A stretch of 36,686 nt of DNA from DASWHR01 sp036398095 (GTDB lineage: Bacteria > Actinomycetota > AC-67), in NCBI GenBank assembly GCA_036398095.1, contig DASWHR010000041.1, forward strand, positions 1-36,686, read 5' to 3'. The position numbers and the translations under genes are program-made. The notes below the pieces were generated by a model. The model saw only the letters and a program-made list of their open reading frames with translations, did not search any database and was not told the origin of the DNA. This document shows, in pieces, positions 25,101-32,899 of this stretch. Each line of letters begins with the position of its first letter. The first letter of the stretch is position 1.

Positions 25101-26360
25101 GAAGGCCAGAATCCGGCGCAGACGCAAACCGACTTCCTCAATCGAGTGCTTGCCGGACGGCCGAGCGGCGAGCCGGCGATCGTGATGATGAACCAGCCGA
25201 CGCTCAACACCACGCGCGGCTTCGAGTTCCCCAACTGGAACAACACGCTCGATGCGACCACGTTCCATTCGGCGCTCGTTACGCACGGCGTGTCGGCCGC
25301 GTTCGCGTCCGGGCTCCGCGTCAACTTGGTGTATCGCGTCGGCGCGTCCGGCACCTCGGTGCGAGTGCCGTTCTACGTCTCGGGTGCCGGTGGCGCGGCG
25401 CTGGAAGAGACGAAGATGCCGACCGACGGCTTCTATCACGCGTGGTATCTTGTCAACGTCGCGCCGGACGCAACCGGCGGCGCACTCGGGCGCGCCGCGG
25501 TCGACGTCAAGGCGATCCCCGCGCTCGACTCGATCGCGCTGCACGCCGAACAAGGACGTTCGGCCGTGTCGGGCAAGATGCTCGAGTTCACCGCCATCGC
25601 GCGCGCGGCCTTCGGCGGGGCCAGCGACATGCAGCAGGCGAAGGCGATGTACTTGCACTTCCCGCAGCTCCTGACCTGTCCGGGACCGGGATTGGCGAAC
25701 GGATCGTGCGCGAGCCAGCAAGCCCTTCATCCCGACTACGAATTCTCGACGGCCGACCCGTCGATCGCGCGGTTCGTGAAGCCCCAGCCGGGCGAGCCGG
25801 GCGTGCCGGCCAAGGACGCGGCCGGCAACGTCGTGCCGGACGCGACGTCGGGATTCCTGTGCACCTTCAAGCCCGGAACCACGACCGTGGCGATCAAGGT
25901 CGGCTTCGTCAAGACGACGATGCCGATCACGGTGACGCGCGGGTTGGGTCCCTGCATCGATGAGGAACCGCCTCCGCCTCCGCCGCCGCCTCCGCCGCCG
26001 CCGGTGTTCATCCCGGCCGAGGAACCGCGCCCGTTCGGCTTCTTCCGGCCGCTCGCGCAGGCGCAGCCTGCCGCGCTGCTGCCGCCGCCGCCGGCGCCGG
26101 TCGTGGCGCCCGCGCCGCCGGGATCGCCGGGTGTCGGAACCAAGGACGAACACGAAGTTCAAACAGAGACCGAAGGCCACGGCGAATCGGATGGCAACCA
26201 TCAGTTCACGGCCATTCGTAGACGCAGAGCGGTCGATCCGGTCGAGCAATCGTGGCCGTATCTGGGCGCAGTTGCCCTGATGTCGTTTATGTCCGCAGCG
26301 TTTGTCGCCACGCTCCGCGTTCGAAGAGCGGAGGCGGAGAGGGTTTCACCGCATCGATAG
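22182..26360 (+). CDS. Membrane-anchored extracellular propeller protein with a degenerate phosphoesterase-like domain
   Basis: The ATG at 22182 follows GAGGACGG. The upstream in-frame GTG at 22140 has no ribosome site. A basic n-region and hydrophobic core (RRVAAACSILILATVLPGSA) form a signal peptide. Residues about 60-700 carry nine or ten blade-like repeats such as LHDVAWAGSTAWAVG-x-GVFARFDGREW and LFGVAFRSPTDGVAVG-x-GGVIVRFDGRGW, similar to Ycf48/BNR-type propellers. Residues about 815-1090 follow the order of a calcineurin-like phosphoesterase (YGGGM, AVGETDLF, VVVLDSS, IVMMNQPTL, FASGLRVNLV), but the usual GNHD, H and GHxH metal ligands are missing. An Ig-like part follows, then a proline-rich stretch (about 1263-1275) and a transmembrane segment near 1357-1375 with a basic cytoplasmic tail. 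It is probably a cell-surface receptor or scaffold exposed outside the membrane. Catalysis by the phosphoesterase domain is unlikely. Confidence 0.78.
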   Translation: MRGIVSIQGRRAGFARRVAAACSILILATVLPGSAAPEPAESFARGGLRGSKATMAPVRVPARVSRLAVVPGTKQYWAIGLATAVVPGWDGTSPGGQVVFLRGDGSTRDMTWDMIGPPVKDGKPANPTLTNFSLAPNGEGWAVGEDGLLVHHAPGGGWRIDSQSGITPRTLQSVSLGVANGTVYGYAVGEQRTILRLSGRTWTVEAGISAVEGDLIAVSAVSPNEAWAVSRSASDALFIWHREGSVWSRYLTQRPMFDSPPASAGCCATNKSARGSAIAATPNGVWVTGEMAPVDPSSPFVDEVVGDQSRPFALFIANQGGLTSYCPDMYALGRYDAGPQRVTATRLCDQSMPLSAFDLTSLTAFPSGEVFAGGMGLFHFKDGGWWREPNVAGYLVSVAFASPTDGWVASSGNTFGAGGAVYSSTTVLGRWSPAQTAPRVARWSQPSTKVLEAVAVEPNGSRTMAVGQEGISLLKGADGAWDTIQMSLSETLHDVAWAGSTAWAVGTRGVFARFDGREWVVPYGLGQIVGEALFGVAFRSPTDGVAVGEGGVIVRFDGRGWRVDPASKRATSKSLYAIAVAGDRYVAVGEAGTVLVSAGSGWKAVQGLTPLLRRGSQTPADLYDVVAIAGDEIAVGGARSVLLTGRPEALAPLPVPPEGAVVALDARRAGSVLRILASVSEETEKYAGSRLSLSSATLMAFDGVRWTDAHRTAPRSQYPTYEPSAPEDPPLAVILDDDGRSGWAVGGRIANAVDPDGHIQAIATSSLFRFDAVRSPREPDTEATPNLPKTGTTFAFFGESGCDAALCSLAVGSGVKGDVIAAQIQDEINSLAGKPGAPAFALYGGGMRRLGLPEELAEFKGFLDRMAIPTFAAVGETDLFQSQETPQLSGAAGRMVQGSLPANNIYYREGFASAYAPWGTRKAPGPIKPVVVVGEPTPAAGQARTHYAFDYVTRGKESLRVVVLDSSRRSLSSEGQNPAQTQTDFLNRVLAGRPSGEPAIVMMNQPTLNTTRGFEFPNWNNTLDATTFHSALVTHGVSAAFASGLRVNLVYRVGASGTSVRVPFYVSGAGGAALEETKMPTDGFYHAWYLVNVAPDATGGALGRAAVDVKAIPALDSIALHAEQGRSAVSGKMLEFTAIARAAFGGASDMQQAKAMYLHFPQLLTCPGPGLANGSCASQQALHPDYEFSTADPSIARFVKPQPGEPGVPAKDAAGNVVPDATSGFLCTFKPGTTTVAIKVGFVKTTMPITVTRGLGPCIDEEPPPPPPPPPPPPVFIPAEEPRPFGFFRPLAQAQPAALLPPPPAPVVAPAPPGSPGVGTKDEHEVQTETEGHGESDGNHQFTAIRRRRAVDPVEQSWPYLGAVALMSFMSAAFVATLRVRRAEAERVSPHR

Positions 26361-26473
26361 CGAACCTGTACCGGAGCGGGATCAGGACAGCCCGGGGCAG
26401 GGCCGGGGCAGGGTTCGGCCCGGGCGGGTACCATCGGTCCCTGCCGCCTGAGGGCGAGAGGAGGAGCACGAAG

Positions 26474-28471
26474 GTGTCGAAGGAAGATAAGAAGCTCAAG
26501 GTCTACGCCAAAAAGCAGACCGGAGCGAGCAAGAAGAAAAAGTTCAAGCTGCCGAACATCAAGTTCAAGGCGCTTATCGGCCCGTTCCTGCTCTCGCTCG
26601 CGCTGGTCCTGATCGGCGTCTGGTTCAACATGATCGACGCCCTCAAACCGATCACGCAGGGGCGCCCGGTTCCGATCTCGCGGGTGTTCGATCTTGCCGC
26701 AGAACGGCAGATTAAGGCGATCGAGCTCAAGGACGAAGATGCGACCGTTCTCGTCGCGCTGAACTCTCGCCAGGGCTACACCTTCTACTCTCGTTATCCC
26801 TCGTCCGACTCGGCCACGTCGCAACTGATCGAAGCGGTTCAGTCCGGCGGCGGCGAGGTCGTCGTGGACCCGCAGGATGACAAAGGCTCGAAGCGGTTCC
26901 TCGTGCAGTTCCTCCTGCCGCTTCTGATCCTCGCCGCGCTGTTCTCGTTCTTCTTCCTGCTCATCACGGGACAGTCGGGCGGCGCGAACGAGTTCTTCGC
27001 CTTCTCGAAGTCGCTCGCCAGGCTCACCAAGCGCAAGAAGGGATCGAAGGGCGAGATCACATTCGACGATGTCGCCGGCAACGACGAAGGGCTCATCGAG
27101 CTTCGCGAAGCGGTCGACTATCTGACCAACCCCGAGCGGTTCGCCTCGCTGGGCGCGAAGGCGCCGAAGGGCATCCTGCTGGCCGGCCCGCCGGGAACCG
27201 GCAAGACGCTGCTCGCCAAGGCGACGGCGGGCGAAGCGTCCGTGCCGTTCTTTTCGATGGCCGGTTCGGAGTTCGTCGAGGCGCTCGTCGGCGTCGGGGC
27301 CGCGCGTGTCCGCGACCTGTTCCGCAAAGCGCGTCAGAACGCGCCCTGCCTGGTCTTCATCGACGAGCTCGACGCCGCCGGCCGTCAGCGTGGCGCGGGC
27401 GTCGGCCAAGGAAACGACGAGCGCGAGCAGACGCTGAACCAGATGCTCGCCGAGATGGACGGCTTCGACGCGTCGGCCGGTGTCGTCGTCATGGGCGCCA
27501 CCAACCGTCCCGACATTCTCGACCCCGCCCTGCTGCGTCCCGGCCGTTTCGACCGGCAGGTCATCATCGACGTGCCCGACGTGATCGGCCGCAACGAGAT
27601 CCTCAAGATCCACGCGCGCAACCGTCCGATCGATCCCGCTGCGGACCTGATGGTCATCGCCAAGCAGACGCCGGGCTTCACCGGCGCCGAACTGGCGAAC
27701 ATCATGAACGAGGCCGCGCTGCTCGCCGTGCGAAACGACCACACCGGCATCACCAGCGAGGATCTGGACGAGGCCGTCGAGCGGACGCTCGCCGGCCCGG
27801 CGCGCAAGGGTCACTTGCTGTCGGCCCAGGAGAAGCTGCTCGTCGCCTACCACGAGGCCGGCCACGCGATCGTGGCGCGTGCCGTCGGACAGCAGGTCGG
27901 CATCATGAAGCTGTCGATCGTGGCGCGCGGCCGTCAGCTCGGTCACGCCACCATGTATCAGCAGGCCGACAAGCTGGTCGTGCTCAAGAGCGAAATCGAA
28001 GCCGAGTTGACCGTGATCATGGGCGGTCTGGCCGCCGAAAACATCGTCTTCGGCGAGATCTCGACCGGCAACACCGGCGACCTGGAGAAGGTGACGGATC
28101 TGGCCCGAAAGATGGTCGCCACCTGGGGCATGACCCACGAGGTCGGCCGCGTCACGATCCAGAAGGCCGGCGCTCAGTACCTCGGTCGCGACGCCGCCTC
28201 GTTGCTCAGCGTGTCGCAGAACGTGCTCGAGTCGGTGGACCGCGAGATCCAGAACTTCATCGAGGAAGCCGAGCACCGCGCAGAGAAGATCGTGCGCGCG
28301 AACAAGGGGCTGATGGACGAGATCGTCGAGATTCTGCTCGAGCGCGAGACGCTCAACCACGACGACGTCGAGCCGTACCTGTCGCGCGTCAAGCCGGTGC
28401 AGGTCGGCGAGGGCAAGGCCATGCGCACGTCGGTTCGCGCGTCGTCCACGGCCCAGCGCCGCCGCCGCTAG
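26474..28471 (+). CDS. ftsH: ATP-dependent zinc metalloprotease FtsH
   Basis: FtsH is a membrane-bound hexameric AAA+ protease that degrades unstable membrane and regulatory proteins. The GTG at 26474 is chosen because GAGAGGAGG lies just before it; the upstream 74 codons of open frame look non-coding. The 665-residue product has a Lys-rich cytoplasmic N-terminus of about 35 residues, TM1 (FLLSLALVLIGVW), a short periplasmic-type domain, TM2 (FLLPLLILAALFSFFFLLI), Walker A GPPGTGKT (about 237-244), the pore motif FVEALVGVGA, Walker B CLVFIDELDA, and the second region of homology (ATNRPDILDPALLRPGRFDR). The zinc motif HEAGH is near 460-464, and a likely third ligand Asp lies in GNTGDLEKVTD near 536. 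All key residues are present. A TACCAT at 26429-26434 could be its -10 box. The C-terminus is short and basic. Confidence 0.97.
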   Translation: MSKEDKKLKVYAKKQTGASKKKKFKLPNIKFKALIGPFLLSLALVLIGVWFNMIDALKPITQGRPVPISRVFDLAAERQIKAIELKDEDATVLVALNSRQGYTFYSRYPSSDSATSQLIEAVQSGGGEVVVDPQDDKGSKRFLVQFLLPLLILAALFSFFFLLITGQSGGANEFFAFSKSLARLTKRKKGSKGEITFDDVAGNDEGLIELREAVDYLTNPERFASLGAKAPKGILLAGPPGTGKTLLAKATAGEASVPFFSMAGSEFVEALVGVGAARVRDLFRKARQNAPCLVFIDELDAAGRQRGAGVGQGNDEREQTLNQMLAEMDGFDASAGVVVMGATNRPDILDPALLRPGRFDRQVIIDVPDVIGRNEILKIHARNRPIDPAADLMVIAKQTPGFTGAELANIMNEAALLAVRNDHTGITSEDLDEAVERTLAGPARKGHLLSAQEKLLVAYHEAGHAIVARAVGQQVGIMKLSIVARGRQLGHATMYQQADKLVVLKSEIEAELTVIMGGLAAENIVFGEISTGNTGDLEKVTDLARKMVATWGMTHEVGRVTIQKAGAQYLGRDAASLLSVSQNVLESVDREIQNFIEEAEHRAEKIVRANKGLMDEIVEILLERETLNHDDVEPYLSRVKPVQVGEGKAMRTSVRASSTAQRRRR

Positions 28472-28481
28472 GCCCGTTCGC

Positions 28482-28487
28482 TATGAT
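28482..28487 (+). promoter_or_regulatory. Probable -10 box of prfB (leaderless)
   Basis: TATGAT lies 6 bases before GTG (28494) and 9 before ATG (28497). No Shine-Dalgarno sequence fits between, so the mRNA probably starts at or next to the start codon. Confidence 0.5.
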
Positions 28488-28496
28488 CCGGTTGTG

Positions 28497-29613
28497 ATGC
28501 CCACTGATTTCTCTGCGGAGCTCGAGGCCCTGACTGACGCCGTCGCCGGCGCCAGGGCCTATCTTTGACGTCGGCGGCAAGAGAATCCGAGCCGAATCCC
28601 TGCGCGAGCAGACCACCGCTCCGGGCCTGTGGGACGACCAGGACCGTGCCCGCGCCCTGATGGGCGAGCTTGCTCGGCTCGACGACGACCTGGCCCTCCA
28701 CGACGAGCTGACGGCCGCCGTCGCCGATCTGACGGTGCTCAACGAGCTGGCCGTTGCGGAGCGGGATGAGGCCGTGGCGGCCGAAGTCGGCGCGGGCGTG
28801 GCCGTGTTGCAGCGGCGGATCAAAGAACTGGATGAGCGAACGCTGCTCGGCCGCGAATACGACGACCGGGATGCGATCGTGACCGTGCATGCCGGCGCCG
28901 GCGGCACCGAGAGCCAGGATTGGGCCGAAATGCTTCTGCGCATGTATCTGCGGTGGGCGGAGCGCCGCAAGATCGTCGCCGAGATCCTTGAGGTCTCGGC
29001 CGGGGACGAGGCCGGGATCAAGAGCGCGACGTTCACCGCGAAGGGACGGTTCGCGTTCGGGTTGCTCTCGGCCGAGCGCGGCGTGCATCGTCTGGTTCGG
29101 ATCTCGCCTTTCGATGCGAACAAGCGCCGGCACACATCGTTCGCCTCGGTCGATGTGGTCCCGATGATCGACGAGGACGTGACCGTCGAGATCAACTCCG
29201 ACGATCTTCGCATCGACGTGTATCGCTCGTCCGGCGCCGGCGGCCAGCATGTCAACACCACGGATTCGGCCGTGCGCATCACGCACCTGCCGACCGGGAT
29301 CGTCGTGTCGTGCCAGAACGAGCGATCGCAATTGCAGAACCGCGCGACGGCGATGCGCGTGCTGCAGGCGCGGCTGGCGGAGCTGATGCGCCAGGAACAG
29401 GTCGCCAAGATCGACGAGTTGCGCGGCGAGCGCCGCGACATCAACTTCGGCTCGCAGATTCGTTCCTACGTGCTGCACCCGTATCAGATGGTGAAGGACC
29501 ATCGCACCAACCACGAAACGTCCAACACCGCCGCCGTCCTCGACGGCGAGCTCGACGAGCTGATCCGCGCGACGCTGGAATGGCGCCGCGCCGGCGGCGA
29601 GGACGCCAACTAG
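28497..29613 (+). CDS. prfB: Peptide chain release factor 2, made by programmed +1 frameshift
   Basis: RF2 ends translation at UGA and UAA codons. The frame from ATG 28497 (or GTG 28494) runs 23 codons to an in-frame TGA at 28566-28568 inside CTT-TGA-C. The protein continues in the +1 frame from GAC at 28567 to 29613, giving 371 residues, close to the family length of about 365. In the second part are the RF2-type tripeptide SPF (in RISPFDANKRRH), which reads UGA/UAA, and the catalytic GGQ (248-250, in GAGGQHVNTTDSAVRI), whose Gln contacts the peptidyl-tRNA. Sites upstream suggest a leaderless transcript. The stop overlaps by four bases the convergent HTH gene. The gene order ftsH-prfB, then ftsE-ftsX, fits actinobacterial genomes. 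Identification is firm; only the exact start is uncertain. Confidence 0.96.
28554..28569 (+). other. Programmed +1 frameshift site of prfB
   Basis: The site reads AGGGCC-TAT-CTT-TGA-C. It matches the conserved RF2 autoregulatory site, in which low RF2 lets the ribosome slip on CTTT from CTT to the next frame. The internal Shine-Dalgarno-like element is AGGGCC instead of the common AGGGGG, so stimulation may be weaker. Confidence 0.95.
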
Positions 29614-29933
29614 CGCGTCTTCCACAGCGGGATGCGAGGCGGGGCCGGTCCGCGCGGCGGCAGGCGGTCGGGCCGGATGCGCGAGGACATCGGGTCGTAG
29701 CCGTCGCCGTGCATCCGCGTGCGCCAGCGCTTGATGACGGCTTGATGGCTCAGCCCCATCCGCGCGGCGATCGTCGCCCACGTCCAGCGATCGCGGCGCG
29801 CCTCGCGAACGACTTCTTCTTCGAGCAGCGGTAGCAGCCGGCGGATGTCGCCGATCGCGCGCAGCCGCCGGGACACGTCGGGGCTGTTCGCCAGCGTCCA
29901 GGCCGCGTGGCCGAGCAGCTTTCGGTCGGTCAT
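29610..29933 (-). CDS. Small helix-turn-helix DNA-binding protein
   Basis: This 107-residue protein starts at ATG 29933 with no good Shine-Dalgarno sequence. Residues about 25-75 are helical, with a helix-turn-helix segment WTWATIAARMGLSHQAVIKRW, in which the second helix (SHQAVIKRWRTR) would contact DNA. The C-terminal 35 residues are Pro/Arg-rich and probably disordered. This resembles small HTH proteins annotated in many Actinomycetota, of unknown target. Its 3' end overlaps the last four bases of prfB on the other strand, so the two transcripts converge. Possible roles are regulating its own region or a nearby gene; the sequence does not show which. Confidence 0.72.
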   Translation of the reverse strand: MTDRKLLGHAAWTLANSPDVSRRLRAIGDIRRLLPLLEEEVVREARRDRWTWATIAARMGLSHQAVIKRWRTRMHGDGYDPMSSRIRPDRLPPRGPAPPRIPLWKTR

Positions 29934-30070
29934 CGTCGAGCGATCATCACGGCCGCGCGAGCCCCGATCAAGCGCAGGCCGACCCGCTCGCGCCGTTCGA
30001 TCCCAACGTCTTGTGTTTCGTGCGGGGTCTCACCTTCGATCCCCGTCGGCGGAGCCCGGGGCATGTGTGT

Positions 30071-30269
<199 letters not shown>

Positions 30270-30300
30270 GACCATTGGTGCCACCCCGGCCGGCTCACGG

Positions 30301-30327
30301 GGCTCGCGGGGCTCGCGGGGCTCGCGT
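30301..30327. repeat. Three tandem 9-bp repeats (GGCTCGCGG)
   Basis: Two exact copies and a third with one change lie just after the large inverted repeat and before the transketolase promoter. They have the same period as the GCCGTCCGC array but another sequence. Confidence 0.8.
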
Positions 30328-30367
30328 GGCCCGGCGGCGCGGTTCGCGGGCTGTGGCGGTGGGAACG

Positions 30368-30373
30368 TAGAAT
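30368..30373 (+). promoter_or_regulatory. Possible -10 box for the transketolase pair
   Basis: TAGAAT lies 49 bases before the GTG start, which would leave a leader of about 42 bases containing the AAGGAG ribosome site. No clear -35 is seen. Confidence 0.35.
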
Positions 30374-30422
30374 TGGAGCCGGCCTTCCCGCCTCGCAACC
30401 GACGATCCTGAAGGAGTTTTGC

Positions 30423-31259
30423 GTGCCCGAACCGACGCGCGACGCCGGCCGGCTTGAAGAGATCGCCCGCGATCTCCGCGTGGACATCATCCGCATGCTG
30501 GTCGAAGCCAAGTCCGGTCATCCGGGCGGCTCGCTATCCGAGATCGACATCTTGACCTGCTTGTTCTTCGGCGGGTTCCTGCGCTACAAGCCCGACCAAC
30601 CCGACTGGCCAGAACGCGACCGCTTCCTGCTATCCAAGGGCCACTGCACGCCCGGCCTGTATTCGACGATGGCGCGAGCCGGCTACTTCCCGTCCGAAGA
30701 GCTGATGACGTTCCGCAAGCTCGGCTCGCGCCTACAGGGTCACCCGGACCGCACGGTTCTGCCGGGCATCGAAGTCTCGGCCGGCTCTCTCGGCCAGGGC
30801 CTGAGCTTGGCCGTCGGCATCGCGCTCGCCGCGCGTATGGACGGCAAAGACTGGCGCACCTTCTGCATGATGGGCGACGGCGAGCAGGACGCCGGCCAGG
30901 TCTGGGAGGCGGCGATGTCGGCCGGCGACTACGGCCTCGGCACCCTCATCGGCATCGTGGATGCCAACCAAGTGCAGCAAACCGGCCCGACCAAGGACAT
31001 CATGACGATCGAGCCTCTCGCCGAGCGCTACCGCTCGTTCGGCTGGCACGTGATCGAGTTCGACGGCCACGACATCCCCGCGATCATCGGTGCATTCGAC
31101 GAGGCGCTCGCGGTGAAAGACAAGCCGGCGGCGCTGATCGCGCGGACGGTCAAGGGCAAGGGAGTCTCCTGGATGGAGCTCAACCACAACTGGCACGGAA
31201 AGGCCCCGAGCGCCGAAGAGGGCGAACGTGCGGTCGCCGAAATCCTCGGAGGAAACTGA
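30423..31259 (+). CDS. Transketolase, N-terminal (TPP-binding) subunit
   Basis: Transketolase moves two-carbon ketol units between sugar phosphates in the pentose phosphate pathway. In split forms the N-terminal subunit binds the diphosphate of thiamine diphosphate. The GTG at 30423 is chosen for the AAGGAG seven bases before it; the longer open frame upstream crosses the repeat island and is not coding. The 278-residue protein has SGHPGGSLSEID near residue 30, SKGHCTPGLYS, GSLGQGLSLAVG, and the TPP motif GDGEQDAGQVWEA (from about 151) ending in IVDANQ. This is the usual size for a split N-terminal subunit (about 270-280). The partner subunit begins two bases after its stop, so they are translationally linked. 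Confidence 0.93.
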   Translation: MPEPTRDAGRLEEIARDLRVDIIRMLVEAKSGHPGGSLSEIDILTCLFFGGFLRYKPDQPDWPERDRFLLSKGHCTPGLYSTMARAGYFPSEELMTFRKLGSRLQGHPDRTVLPGIEVSAGSLGQGLSLAVGIALAARMDGKDWRTFCMMGDGEQDAGQVWEAAMSAGDYGLGTLIGIVDANQVQQTGPTKDIMTIEPLAERYRSFGWHVIEFDGHDIPAIIGAFDEALAVKDKPAALIARTVKGKGVSWMELNHNWHGKAPSAEEGERAVAEILGGN

Positions 31260-31261
31260 GC

Positions 31262-32185
31262 ATGGCAGCCATGGCGACCCGGCAAGCATTCGGCGAGGCG
31301 ATCGTCGACATCGGATCCGATCCTCGCGTCGTCGTGCTCGACGGCGATCTGAAGAACTCCACCTTCACCGAAGACTTCCTCGCGAAGTATCCCGAGCGAT
31401 TCGTCGAGTGCGGCATCGCCGAAGCCAACATGATCGGGATCGCGGCCGGCTTGGCGCTGTCTGGCAAAGTGCCGTGGGCCTGTTCGTTCAGCGCCTTCGT
31501 CACCGGCCGCGCCGAAACGATCCGCGTCAGCGTCTGCTACAACCGCGCGAACGTGCGCATCGTCGGCACGCACGTCGGCATCGGCATCGGCGACGACGGC
31601 GCCACGCAGATGGCGCTTCAGGACATCGCCACGATGCGCGCCCTGCCGAACATGACCGTGATCCAGCCGGCCGACCGCATCGAGACGATCCAAGCCGTGC
31701 ACGCGCTGCTCGATCACGACGGCCCGGTGTTCCTGCGCTTGATGCGCCAGGCCACCGATGACGTCCACGGCGACGACTACCGCTTCACGCTCGGCAAGGC
31801 CGACGTGTTGCGCGACGGAGCAGACGTCGCGCTGATCGCGACCGGCGCGCTGGTGCAGGAGTCGCTCAGGGCCGCCGACGCGCTCGCCGCCGACGGGATC
31901 GCGGCGCGCGTGATCAACATCCACACCATCAAGCCGCTCGATGCGGAGGCGATCGCGGCCGCGGCGGCGGCGTGCGGCGCGGTGATCACGGCCGAAGACC
32001 ATGCCGTCGAGGGCGGGCTCGGCGGGGCCGTCGCCGAAGCGCTGGCCGAGGCCGGCACCGGCGCGCGGCTGAGGCGCGTCGGCGTTCACGGGTTCGGCGA
32101 GTCGGGCAGCACCGCGGAGCTGTACGAAAAGTACGGTTTGTCCGCGAATCACCTGGTGCGAGCCGCGAAAGGACTGCTCGGGTAA
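31262..32185 (+). CDS. Transketolase, C-terminal (pyrimidine-binding) subunit
   Basis: This subunit completes the split transketolase by binding the pyrimidine end of thiamine diphosphate and carrying the C-terminal domain. It starts at ATG 31262 with GGAGGA just inside the end of the upstream gene. The 307-residue product has the Pyr domain (about 5-165) with the activating Glu54 in ECGIAEANMIGIAAGLAL, then GTHVGIGIGDDGATQMALQDIA. The C-terminal domain (about 180-300) has ALIATGALVQESLRAAD, INIHTIKPLD and AEDHAVEGGLGGAVAE. All the parts are intact. The related family member 1-deoxyxylulose-5-phosphate synthase is a single long chain and is not split this way, so transketolase is the better call. 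Its TAA stop also forms part of a promoter-like TAACCT for ftsE. Confidence 0.92.
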   Translation: MAAMATRQAFGEAIVDIGSDPRVVVLDGDLKNSTFTEDFLAKYPERFVECGIAEANMIGIAAGLALSGKVPWACSFSAFVTGRAETIRVSVCYNRANVRIVGTHVGIGIGDDGATQMALQDIATMRALPNMTVIQPADRIETIQAVHALLDHDGPVFLRLMRQATDDVHGDDYRFTLGKADVLRDGADVALIATGALVQESLRAADALAADGIAARVINIHTIKPLDAEAIAAAAAACGAVITAEDHAVEGGLGGAVAEALAEAGTGARLRRVGVHGFGESGSTAELYEKYGLSANHLVRAAKGLLG

Positions 32186-32188
32186 CCT
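32183..32188 (+). promoter_or_regulatory. Probable -10 box of ftsE (leaderless)
   Basis: TAACCT overlaps the stop codon of the transketolase gene and lies exactly seven bases before the ftsE ATG. ftsE has no Shine-Dalgarno sequence, which supports a leaderless transcript. Confidence 0.45.
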
Positions 32189-32195
32189 AGCGCGG

Positions 32196-32888
32196 ATGAT
32201 CAAGACCATCGGGGTCTCCAAGCTCTACAAGAACGATGTCAGCGCGCTTCGCGACGTCACCATCGAGATATTCAAAGGCGAGTTCGTCTTTCTGGTCGGC
32301 CCGTCCGGGTCGGGCAAGTCCACCTTCATCCGCCTGATGATCCGCGAGGAAGCACCGACCTCGGGCGAGATCTACGTGGCCGGCAAGAACATCGCTCAGC
32401 TCGCCTCGTGGAAGATCCCGATGCTTCGCCGCAACGTCGGGTGCGTCTTCCAGGACTTCAAGCTGCTCCCGAACAAGACCGTGTTCGAAAACGTCGCGTT
32501 CGCGCTCGAGGTGATCGGCAGACCCAAGTCTCAGATCGCCAAGCAAGTCCCCGAGATCCTCGATCTGGTCGGCCTGGCCGACAAGTCCAGCCACCGCCCC
32601 GACGAGCTTTCCGGCGGCGAACAGCAGCGCGTCGCCGTCGCGCGCGCATTCGTCAACCGCCCGCAGATCCTGCTCGCCGACGAGCCCACCGGAAACCTGG
32701 ACCCGGCGACCAGCGTCGACATCATGAAGCTGCTCGACCGCATCAACCGGCTCGGCACGACCGTGCTGATGGCCACCCACGATCACGCGATCGTGGACGC
32801 GATGCGGCGGCGCGTGATCGAACTCGAAAAGGGCGTCGTCGTGCGCGACCAGGAACGCGGCGTCTACGGCTACGGCGCGAAGAACTAG
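32196..32888 (+). CDS. ftsE: Cell division ATP-binding protein FtsE
   Basis: FtsE is the ATPase of the FtsEX complex, which links cytoplasmic ATP hydrolysis to activation of cell-wall hydrolases at the septum. The 230-residue protein has the expected ABC order: Walker A GPSGSGKST (about 35-43), Q-loop in VFQDFKLLPNKTVFENVAFA (the FtsE-like 'FQDFKLLP'), signature LSGGEQQRVAVARAF (about 138), Walker B ILLADEPTGNLDP and the H-loop His in MATHDHAIV. The length matches the family. The start is ATG 32196. It is followed after 11 bases by ftsX. Confidence 0.97.
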   Translation: MIKTIGVSKLYKNDVSALRDVTIEIFKGEFVFLVGPSGSGKSTFIRLMIREEAPTSGEIYVAGKNIAQLASWKIPMLRRNVGCVFQDFKLLPNKTVFENVAFALEVIGRPKSQIAKQVPEILDLVGLADKSSHRPDELSGGEQQRVAVARAFVNRPQILLADEPTGNLDPATSVDIMKLLDRINRLGTTVLMATHDHAIVDAMRRRVIELEKGVVVRDQERGVYGYGAKN

Positions 32889-32899
32889 ACGGGGATCTC

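Noticed and set aside
26252..26473. Longer FtsH start upstream of 26474
   Set aside because: The extra 74 residues lack family character and the strong GAGAGGAGG site sits right before the GTG at 26474.
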